From an uncultured Eubacteriales bacterium (GTDB lineage Bacteria; Bacillota; Clostridia; UBA1381; UBA9506), in contig CASGBM010000005.1 of the NCBI GenBank assembly GCA_949299615.1, forward strand, positions 1-36,216: DNA of 36,216 nucleotides, given 5' to 3'. Numbering within the stretch: the stretch's first letter is position 1; every line of letters starts with the position of its first letter. Both the position numbers and the translations under genes were made by a program. This document shows, piece by piece, positions 26,481 to 33,868 of the stretch. Below the pieces are notes generated by a model. It ran no database searches. It was given only the letters and a program-made list of their open reading frames with translations, and was not told the origin of the DNA.

Positions 26481-27446
26481 TTACAATAGCGCATTTTCTG
26501 AATTGATTTTTCCAACTACCCAATTTGTAATCATAACTAAAGCAAACCCTATAACCGACTGGAAGAAACCGATTGCTGAAGAAATGCTTACATCACCGGT
26601 CTGTTTCAACACTCGGAAAATGTAAGTATCAATAACATCCGTCACTTCATAGAGCATGCCCGAATTGTTCGGTATGTAATAAAACAACCCAAAGTCTGCA
26701 CGCATAATAGAACCGATGGCAAGTATCGTTAAAATAATTGCAGTTGGTTTAATCAGCGGCAGTACAATGTAACGGATAATGTGAACTCCCCGGCAGCCGT
26801 CAATCTTTGCTGCATCATATAACTCCTGGTCAATGCTCATGATGGCACCATAATATATGATTGTCTGAAAGCCTATGTTTTTCCACACATGGGCAAAAGG
26901 CAAAATCAAAAGCCACGGCTTTAGTTCTTGATACCAAGCAACATTCTCTCCGCCGAACATTTTTACGAATTGATTTAAGATGCCTTTATCAAATTCGAAC
27001 AAGGTTTGTGCCATATATCCCGCAACAACCCATGAAATAAAATATGGAAGAAAAAACGTTGTCTGATATATTTTTAAGCTGATTTTCCGTTTTACCGAAT
27101 CCAGCAAAAGGGCCGTTGCAATCGCGCAAACCATTAAAAGCAGGATAAAAAACAAGTTGTACCCTAAGGTATTTCTGATAATTCGAAATGCATCCTGAGA
27201 CTTAAATAAAAACTCAAAATTGCGAAGCCCTACCCATTCACTTCCCCAAAAACCCAATCTGTTATTGTAGTTTTTGAATGCAATTAAAATTCCGGCAATC
27301 GGAATATAATTAAATATAAACAAAACCAAAATTCCCGGCAATGCCATTATTGACAAATCAAGCGTGGAGCGAAGCGATAAACTCCGGTTTTTTTTCTGCG
27401 ATAACCGTTTTATTTTTCCCGATGTTACTGCAGCGCTGGATTTCAT
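26481..27446 (-). CDS. Carbohydrate ABC transporter permease, LplB/MalF-type
   Basis: 321 residues, six predicted membrane segments after a basic N-terminal tail (KIKRLSQKKNRS). The EAA loop appears as YDAAKIDGCRGVHIIRYIVLP. LplB-group marks such as FNYIPIAGILIAFKNYN and GSEWVGLRNFEFLF are present. ATG 27446 overlaps the stop of the upstream discoidin gene by four bases. No ATP-binding subunit is encoded in the window, so the pair probably uses a shared MsmX/UgpC-type ATPase from elsewhere, as is usual for Lpl importers. Confidence 0.95.
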   Translation of the reverse strand: MKSSAAVTSGKIKRLSQKKNRSLSLRSTLDLSIMALPGILVLFIFNYIPIAGILIAFKNYNNRLGFWGSEWVGLRNFEFLFKSQDAFRIIRNTLGYNLFFILLLMVCAIATALLLDSVKRKISLKIYQTTFFLPYFISWVVAGYMAQTLFEFDKGILNQFVKMFGGENVAWYQELKPWLLILPFAHVWKNIGFQTIIYYGAIMSIDQELYDAAKIDGCRGVHIIRYIVLPLIKPTAIILTILAIGSIMRADFGLFYYIPNNSGMLYEVTDVIDTYIFRVLKQTGDVSISSAIGFFQSVIGFALVMITNWVVGKINSENALL

Positions 27447-28717
27447 TGGACATTTCCTCCTTCATCAATTGTAAAGTCTCCGCACAACTGATTCATCTCC
27501 AGATAACTATCCACCAGAACTGCTTTTATCTTACATCCTGACGGCAACGTACCCGAAATTCCTGTTAAGTCTACCATAACCGTACCGTTTCCTGTAATTT
27601 GCTCTGTTTTTGCTCCACAGGCGATAACCTTCCCCTCTGAATCCGTAATTAGTGCGATAGCAGTGTAGTTTTTTGTGCTGCCTGTTCCGTTATAAACGGG
27701 AATGGATAAGCTTGCCGGTGTTTTTCCCTCTAAAGAGTTAATTTCGCCGGCAGCATCCGACAGCGTCCACCGGCCATAATTTTCTTCCGTCTGTGCAAAG
27801 ACAGAAAGTTCCATTAACGGCACAAAATCTTCTGTCACACAAGTAAATCTAATGTACCGATATTCCGAACCATCTACGTCAAAGCCATAGGAAGATAAGG
27901 CTACAAGCGGCTCGTTAAATTGCTTCAAAAGCACCATGTCATCGGGATCTGTAAATCCTGGCGTGTTTGAAGCATAGATTTGAATTCCCTCGCTTCTGCC
28001 TCCGCCCGTAGTATAATCATAAGTAAATAATTCAACACGGGAAATAGGAAATTTTTTACCAAGGTCTATGTCAATATAAAACGGCGGATATCCACCTTGT
28101 ATGGAAGCGGGCGTTGACACGCTGCCATCTACAAGCGCTGCTGCCGGAAGATTAAACGCATTATTACCGCCTGTGACCTTTTTGTCTTTTGCCACATTTA
28201 CCAAACCCACTTGGCTCTCCGGCACAAAAACTTTAAGATCTTTAATTCCTATTGTCCCATTGATTGCATGCGTAATAACAAGTACGCCAGAATATTTGTT
28301 GTTCGGGAACATCTTCTCAACTTGAAAGTCAGTCCGAACGGACATAGGTTCGTCCGGACCACATGTATGGAGCACATCATATCCTTCAGATGCATTACTT
28401 TTTAACAGCCTGATTTCAAAGTCTTTATCCGATCCAGGATACATTAAAATAGAAAGAGAATTTATTGTCATGCTATAAGCAAATGTCAACCGGAATGAAT
28501 TTTCTGTATTTGGACTATATCCATTTACCCATGCCGAATCATCATTGTCATCTACTACATATTCCGGCAATAATCCCAATGTGCCTCCTCCATAAGTTGA
28601 AGAAACCATAATATTTGACTCAGGCGCAATATTAATAAAATTTTCCTCAGCTCCAACGAACCCAACACCAGAAGCACTGAGAACTAAAGTCAGCAAAATT
28701 GCTACAATTTTTTTCAT
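27443..28717 (-). CDS. Secreted protein with two discoidin domains
   Basis: 424 residues: signal peptide 1-23 (MKKIVAILLTLVLSASG, cut near VGA-EE), discoidin-like modules at about 25-160 and 170-310 (AALVDGSVSTPAS, YIDIDLGKKFPISRVELFTYD, YRYIRFTCVTEDF), and a C-terminal Ig-like module (330-424) of the same kind as in the two triple-discoidin proteins. No catalytic domain. Probable extracellular glycan-binding protein. It precedes the permease gene with a 4-base overlap, which ties its expression to the importer. Confidence 0.78.
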   Translation of the reverse strand: MKKIVAILLTLVLSASGVGFVGAEENFINIAPESNIMVSSTYGGGTLGLLPEYVVDDNDDSAWVNGYSPNTENSFRLTFAYSMTINSLSILMYPGSDKDFEIRLLKSNASEGYDVLHTCGPDEPMSVRTDFQVEKMFPNNKYSGVLVITHAINGTIGIKDLKVFVPESQVGLVNVAKDKKVTGGNNAFNLPAAALVDGSVSTPASIQGGYPPFYIDIDLGKKFPISRVELFTYDYTTGGGRSEGIQIYASNTPGFTDPDDMVLLKQFNEPLVALSSYGFDVDGSEYRYIRFTCVTEDFVPLMELSVFAQTEENYGRWTLSDAAGEINSLEGKTPASLSIPVYNGTGSTKNYTAIALITDSEGKVIACGAKTEQITGNGTVMVDLTGISGTLPSGCKIKAVLVDSYLEMNQLCGDFTIDEGGNVQ

Positions 28718-28848
28718 TCTAATTCCTGACCTTTCTGCCCGCGATTTCCTTACTTTTTACATTTTTCCTTATTGCAGGCGATAAGAAAAAAATATTTTTG
28801 TCTTTCTGCTCGTCAATTAGAAAAAATTTCTATTTATCATATACTCGT
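28718..28848 (-). other. 131-base AT-rich gap, possible weak internal promoter
   Basis: No gene is seen between the beta-helix enzyme and the two-discoidin gene. On the minus strand TTGACG (28816-28811) and TATTTT (28794-28789) are 16 bases apart, a weak promoter match. No convincing terminator hairpin is present, so read-through from the upstream gene is possible. Confidence 0.3.
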
Positions 28849-31800
28849 TTACTTTACCATTACATGCAGTTGAGTATCCGGAGTATACACACCATAATAC
28901 CCCTGTCCCTGTGTGTTGTTTGTATCACAGAGTGCATTGATTGCAGTTTTTCCGTTTACTTGTATTGCCACACGTTTTTTACCGCCTTCTGGGACATAAT
29001 TGATACCAACTTGAATCGGTTCTTTGAGATTGCTAATGAAGTCTGCAGTATTAATGATGTCATCAAACACTTTTTCCTTATCATAGGGGCTGCCAAATAA
29101 AATTTGTTTTACGCCGCCTTCTATTCGGTACAAATACATCACGTCTTTCGCTATAACAAATTCAAAATAAGAATTTACGGCATCCAGCCCTTCCGGCATC
29201 AGCTCTCCATTTACACTGTCGAAAACAACTCTTGTACCATAAATTGTATCAACACGGTCCGCTCTCATCGTCAAATTAATAGAATTGGTCTGTCCACCCT
29301 GCCATAGGTATGGTTTGTCTGATTTTGCAAACAGCAATTCTGTCCCGTCTTTCACTGCTTCATCACCAAACCAATTCCACCACGTATCCGGTTCGGTAGA
29401 ATCCGATTGATAGCGGCTGACACGTATAGTCCAAACCTGACTTTTACAATGATTTTTCACGACTGCCTGAACCGGATAGGTAAAGTCTATAGGCTGGCTA
29501 AAATCGGGGAACAGTTCCGCGCCATCTGAAATTATCGCGTTTGCTGTCAAGTTTGTTAAATCAACACTTTCATCAACCATGATCTCTATGGTATGGTTTC
29601 CTTCATTAATTACTGCCGGAGCATCAATGCCATCCAGCCGAAAAGCTAATATGTCCGCTTTTAAAATGGAATGGTCAAATTCGCTGATTGCCTGTTCCAG
29701 CGTCCAAAGCCGGGTATATTCCTCTACAGAGCTGTCAGAAGCAGATGCAATAGCAGCTTCAAACGTATTTTTAGCCTCTTGCGTACAGGTGCCTAATTCT
29801 GTTCCAATCGGTGTTTCCTCCAGTAATTTCTGCGCAGCGGCAATGGTATCCGAAAGAGAAAGTCTTTGGAAGGAGTTTTCAAACTCGCGCATGGCAACTT
29901 CCAGACGATAATAACGTTCTGCCTGTCCAATCCCTCTTGCATCCGTTGTTCTCTCCTGCACCGTCATCTCGCTCAATCTGTCAGCAAGCATAAGTGCGGC
30001 ATCCGGGCTATATTGCCCCGGCAAATCACCGTAACGATCTGTTTCCAAACAGGTTTCAGCAATGGTTGCCATTTTTTTCGTCCACTCCGTATATGTTGTG
30101 CCGTCAAAGTGATAATAGAAAGAACTGTAATTATCCATTCGTTCTCTGCCATAGTATGCCTGCGCATCCGGCACCTGCTCTTTAATTGCCTGATATTCCG
30201 GACGAAGACCGGCATTGTCCATAATTGCTTTTGCTTCCGGCTGAGGATCCCCCGAAATAAAGGTTTTTACTGGATCACCGCTGCAATTGGTCCCAAGCAA
30301 CGTCACAGTCGGCGAATTGGCATAGGTATTGGTTACATGGATGTCCTGCTGGCTTTGATTCCAAATAAAATACACATTTGCCGAATTTTCTACCACGTTA
30401 TCATGAACCGTAAAATCCGATGAACCATCGTCAAAATACATAGCAGCAAACGGTCCATTTTCATTTTTAATATAGTTTCCATAATATTCACTGTTTGCCT
30501 GACGTCCTAATGTGTAAATTCCACCGCCGTCATGCAATTCCATGTTATAAGTATCTACCAGGTTCCCAACAATTTTTGTATTGGCTAAAGTACTTGGCAG
30601 ATTACTCCAGCCCCAGCCAATTGACATACCGCTGTAAGGAACGTAATAAATTTCATTGTGCATAAAAGAAATGCTGTCTCCATAATACATTCCTATCCCT
30701 GCACTACCATAATAATAATTTCCGGTGCGTGTTACGTAGTTATCTGCCACCATGATATTGCGGCACACATCTCTTTTAAACCATTCTATATCTTTAGTAT
30801 AAATCGCAAGTTCCGTAATCCGGAAATCCTCTACTTCTGTTTTGCGAATCATACAATATTTAAACTTTTCATTGGTGCCCGGCTTAAGAGAAAGAGATTC
30901 TCCCTCGTAGCTGGTTGCGCCCTGCCGGTGGACAACGGTATATGTATTAAAATCCGGATCATTGGATAGCAGAATCTCAAAATTGCGTTTTTGGGGAACC
31001 TCACCGGTATCCGCGCTTGTCGTAATTACAATTTCGTCCACACTAACCGGAATGTCAAATTCTAATTTGAAAAAAGATTTGCGGCCGACATATACATCAT
31101 TAAGCGGTACCCATCCATCCCCTGTTCCGTCATAAATCATTCTGGCATATTGTCCGAAGTTTCCAATATCCGACGGGGTAAAGGTAGAACGCAAAACCAT
31201 ATTTTGTCTCCAGCCCGCAGGCTTTTCTTCCTCGACGGAAGAATGGTCTGGCATTCCAATGCTAATTCCGCTTTCGCCGGTATCATAAACTGCATTTCCA
31301 ACAATGTTGCAGTCCGACACATTGTAATGCAGTCTAAGTGCCGCCGCCCCCATGCCAAACAGGACACAGCCCTGCATCGTAATATTTTTTGCATTTAAAA
31401 TGTCAATCGCGCCTTGTGTTGTGTTTTCTTTATAGCTTCTTCCAACGAAATTATCTCCCTGTTGTCCATGGCTGTAACCGCCAACTTCCGCCGGAAGGTT
31501 AAATGCTGCGTGGGCAAAGCGAAGACCTTCAAAGCGGATATTTTCAACCAGCTCCCCATCTCCGCCGTCAACAATCATGATTTTTTCCAACACCGGTGCA
31601 TAAACTTCCGCCGTCGTCATATCCTCGCCTTCACGCGGAATATAAAATAACTCTTTGGTATCACTGTTAAAATAATATTCTCCCGGCATATCCAAAAACT
31701 CAAAGGCATTTTCAATTCGGAAACCAAAATCCCAGCGGGCTGCATGCCCCCATTTGGGAACAGACGCTACACCATTATACTGCGGCTGCTGCATGATCGC

Positions 31801-32478
31801 AATTACGCGCGAGGAATCATTGGGATCTGGAATGATTTTCTCCAGCATAGCGCTGTTTCCCTTCCAGCCTACGCCCCAGCGGAAATCTACTTCGTCCGGA
31901 TTTTCCAAATCAGGAAGCACTCGTTTATCAAAATAAATTCCGTCATATTGATAACCAGTGTTTGGATCATCATAGTCTCCCAGACCGGTCACTTCCCTCT
32001 CTGTTGAAGCGCGATTGACACGGGTATCATTGACATACAATTCGCGCATCCGCTCAAATCCCTCAGCCTTTGCCTTCCACATTCCATTCCCAACCGGCTC
32101 AAAGCCCTCAATTTTCTGTCCGCCGGATATCAATGGGTAACCTTCGCCGCGGTACACTACTTCATAACCACTATTTCCAGAATCCTCTTTGCCAAACTGC
32201 AACGGTTCCTCTAATTGATACACACCTTCTAAAACAACAACTTCAATATTACCGGTCATCGGCTGTGCTGTCAGCTTCTTTACCGCTTCCTGTGCTTCTT
32301 TTATAGAAGAAAACGGATGGTTCTGCGAACCATCGCCGTCCGGCGATGCTGAAGCAGAAATATAAAAACGCTGCTGAAGGTTTTCCGTTTCTTCATAAAT
32401 AGATTCTTCTCCGAAAATTGTGCTGCTGGAACCAATCAACATCAATGAACACAGCAGCAAACTCATGATTTTTTTCAA
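28849..32478 (-). CDS. Secreted right-handed beta-helix enzyme, GH141-like, with inserted discoidin domain
   Basis: 1209 residues with a signal peptide (1-23). The N-terminus has YISASASPDGDGSQNHPFSS, an EGVYQLEEPLQF strand and an EDSGNSGYEVVYRG...PLISGGQKIEGF pattern (97-127) typical of GH141-type beta-helix proteins. Helix coils at ~305-415 and 567-735 carry HDGGGIYTLG (649-658) and YFDDGSSDF (682-690), likely site residues. Residues ~420-566 are a discoidin-like insertion. Later come a helical FIVAR-like part (~850-950), a DUF5018-like Ig domain (~960-1060) and a beta-sandwich-like end. Start: TTG 32478 with AAAGGAGG eight bases upstream; the in-frame ATG four codons later is badly spaced. 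Family placement is by pattern only. Confidence 0.75.
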   Translation of the reverse strand: MKKIMSLLLCSLMLIGSSSTIFGEESIYEETENLQQRFYISASASPDGDGSQNHPFSSIKEAQEAVKKLTAQPMTGNIEVVVLEGVYQLEEPLQFGKEDSGNSGYEVVYRGEGYPLISGGQKIEGFEPVGNGMWKAKAEGFERMRELYVNDTRVNRASTEREVTGLGDYDDPNTGYQYDGIYFDKRVLPDLENPDEVDFRWGVGWKGNSAMLEKIIPDPNDSSRVIAIMQQPQYNGVASVPKWGHAARWDFGFRIENAFEFLDMPGEYYFNSDTKELFYIPREGEDMTTAEVYAPVLEKIMIVDGGDGELVENIRFEGLRFAHAAFNLPAEVGGYSHGQQGDNFVGRSYKENTTQGAIDILNAKNITMQGCVLFGMGAAALRLHYNVSDCNIVGNAVYDTGESGISIGMPDHSSVEEEKPAGWRQNMVLRSTFTPSDIGNFGQYARMIYDGTGDGWVPLNDVYVGRKSFFKLEFDIPVSVDEIVITTSADTGEVPQKRNFEILLSNDPDFNTYTVVHRQGATSYEGESLSLKPGTNEKFKYCMIRKTEVEDFRITELAIYTKDIEWFKRDVCRNIMVADNYVTRTGNYYYGSAGIGMYYGDSISFMHNEIYYVPYSGMSIGWGWSNLPSTLANTKIVGNLVDTYNMELHDGGGIYTLGRQANSEYYGNYIKNENGPFAAMYFDDGSSDFTVHDNVVENSANVYFIWNQSQQDIHVTNTYANSPTVTLLGTNCSGDPVKTFISGDPQPEAKAIMDNAGLRPEYQAIKEQVPDAQAYYGRERMDNYSSFYYHFDGTTYTEWTKKMATIAETCLETDRYGDLPGQYSPDAALMLADRLSEMTVQERTTDARGIGQAERYYRLEVAMREFENSFQRLSLSDTIAAAQKLLEETPIGTELGTCTQEAKNTFEAAIASASDSSVEEYTRLWTLEQAISEFDHSILKADILAFRLDGIDAPAVINEGNHTIEIMVDESVDLTNLTANAIISDGAELFPDFSQPIDFTYPVQAVVKNHCKSQVWTIRVSRYQSDSTEPDTWWNWFGDEAVKDGTELLFAKSDKPYLWQGGQTNSINLTMRADRVDTIYGTRVVFDSVNGELMPEGLDAVNSYFEFVIAKDVMYLYRIEGGVKQILFGSPYDKEKVFDDIINTADFISNLKEPIQVGINYVPEGGKKRVAIQVNGKTAINALCDTNNTQGQGYYGVYTPDTQLHVMVK

Positions 32479-32514
32479 GTAGAACGCCTCCTTTAGATTA
32501 TCAGAACAGCTTTT

Positions 32515-33387
32515 TTATAGAAAAATAATTGATACTATTACCATACAAATTCCTATCCATTTTCTCAAAGTCACTTTTTCTCTTAAAACCAAGGCTGAAT
32601 AAAGCGTTGTCACCACCATTAATCCGCCGGACTGAATTGGATACTGTACCGCTGCATCAATACTTTTTGACACAATCATTGAAAGTTGATTCGCCGTACA
32701 TATGCTAACCCCTGTAACAAGACACGGAAAGATAAATGTCCGAAAATGAATTTTTTTTCTTTCTCTGCCTTTTAAGCGAAAGAACCCATACATTCCCGCG
32801 TTCATCAGCGCTGCAAAACCAAACATAAAAAAACTGAATTGAACTACTGTTGTCTCGGGATAACGAAATGGTTGATATTTTTGTACAAACATTGATGCCC
32901 CATTTAACAAAAATACCATGGATGCCAAAACAACAAATTTAAGACTACACTTTATTTTCTTTTCTTCCTTTTCATATACTACCAAAAACAGCGCCGAGAA
33001 CAAAAACAACAAAGCAATTCCTCTTTTTAAGTCAATCGATTCTGAAAAAACAAGCGGGCCCAGCAAGCAAGGAATCGCAACCGCGCCTGTTGCGAACATG
33101 ATACAGACCGAAAGCGGTCCGGAGGCCATCGCCTGATATAAAAAGAAATTACAAAAGACAAAACATACGGCTCCAGCAATTGCCAATAAAATAACTCCTG
33201 CATTTGCCTGCGGCAACTGCCCTGAAACAATGCTACTAATCAGATATACAATGGATCCTCCGGTCGTCCAAACCACGCCAAACAAAAACATAGAAGGCAT
33301 ATTGCCGGAATAATGCTGACTGAATACTTTTCCGAATACCTGATTGGTACCTGTAATGAAAACAATTAAGAATAAAATCAAATACAC
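32515..33387 (-). CDS. EamA/DMT-superfamily transporter
   Basis: 290 residues with about ten membrane segments in two five-helix halves, as in drug/metabolite transporters; short basic loops (EKEEKKIKCSLK, RLKGRERKKIHF) separate helices. The C-terminal half ends with ALVLREKVTLRKWIGICMVIVSIIFL, the classic EamA repeat ending. The start is GTG at 33387, with GGGAGG nine bases upstream; no ATG is available until residue 30, inside the first loop. It is the first gene of the glycan locus, right behind a promoter. The substrate cannot be inferred; it may move a sugar or an end product. Confidence 0.85.
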   Translation of the reverse strand: MYLILFLIVFITGTNQVFGKVFSQHYSGNMPSMFLFGVVWTTGGSIVYLISSIVSGQLPQANAGVILLAIAGAVCFVFCNFFLYQAMASGPLSVCIMFATGAVAIPCLLGPLVFSESIDLKRGIALLFLFSALFLVVYEKEEKKIKCSLKFVVLASMVFLLNGASMFVQKYQPFRYPETTVVQFSFFMFGFAALMNAGMYGFFRLKGRERKKIHFRTFIFPCLVTGVSICTANQLSMIVSKSIDAAVQYPIQSGGLMVVTTLYSALVLREKVTLRKWIGICMVIVSIIFL

Positions 33388-33409
33388 TTATCTGCCCCTC
33401 CCTTTGTCT

Positions 33410-33439
33410 ATTATAACGCTTACGGTTTTATAATGTAAA
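33410..33439 (-). promoter_or_regulatory. Promoter for the DMT transporter and glycan locus
   Basis: Minus strand: TTTACA (33439-33434), 18-base spacer, perfect TATAAT (33415-33410). The expected transcript start is only ~15-20 bases before the GTG, leaving room for little more than the ribosome binding site. Confidence 0.65.
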
Positions 33440-33577
33440 TCTTAAATATAGATAACTCTTATTAAAATGCCGCAATTTCTATTAAAATTCGGAAAACAAA
33501 TCAGGATATTCCCCTGCAAATTTACTTCGGAGGTCTTGGGTACACAAAGTTAATTCCTTTATTTTATTAGAAAAAGG

Positions 33578-33589
33578 TAGACATGCCTA
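33578..33589 (+). promoter_or_regulatory. Putative DtxR/MntR-family operator
   Basis: TAGACATGCCTA is an inverted repeat with one mismatched pair, extended outside by GG on the left and ACC on the right. It covers the -35 box of the feo promoter. Its half-sites resemble the TTAGG/CCTAA halves of DtxR/IdeR-type iron repressor sites. The regulator is not in the window. Confidence 0.5.
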
Positions 33590-33606
33590 ACCAAATGCGA
33601 TATAAT
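33578..33606 (+). promoter_or_regulatory. Promoter of the feoAB operon
   Basis: TAGACA (33578-33583), exactly 17 bases, then perfect TATAAT (33601-33606), about 31 bases before the feoA ATG. The -35 hexamer is part of an inverted repeat described separately. Confidence 0.75.
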
Positions 33607-33637
33607 AAATTTGATAATGAAATAAAGGATGGTTTGT

Positions 33638-33868
33638 ATGACGCTTGATAAACTGCCAGTTGGAAAAAATGCTGTTATTGTAGCGGTAAATGGGCAAGGT
33701 ATGCTCCGCCGCCGCCTTTTAGATATGGGATTGACTCCTAAAACTAAAGTAATGGTCCGAAAAATTGCACCTATGGGAGATCCCATTGAAATACATGTTC
33801 GCAGCTATGAATTAACCATACGCATGGAAGAAGCAAGAAATATTGTCGTGGAGGAGGAAACACTATGA
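33638..33868 (+). CDS. feoA: Ferrous iron transport protein A
   Basis: 76 residues, an SH3-like small cytosolic protein that supports FeoB. Visible features are the MTLDKLPVGKNAVIVAVNG start, the RRRLLDMGLTPKTKV turn and the closing strand pair PIEIHVRSYELTIRMEEARNIVV, all standard for FeoA. The ATG at 33638 with AAAGGATGG upstream is preferred over an ATG three codons earlier, which overlaps that ribosome binding site. It ends overlapping feoB by four bases (ATGA). Confidence 0.95.
   Translation: MTLDKLPVGKNAVIVAVNGQGMLRRRLLDMGLTPKTKVMVRKIAPMGDPIEIHVRSYELTIRMEEARNIVVEEETL

Noticed and set aside
33440-33577. Riboswitch or leader in the divergent gap before feoA
   Set aside because: The feo promoter lies only ~31 bases before feoA, leaving no room for a leader; the rest is AT-rich without a stable fold that I could see.
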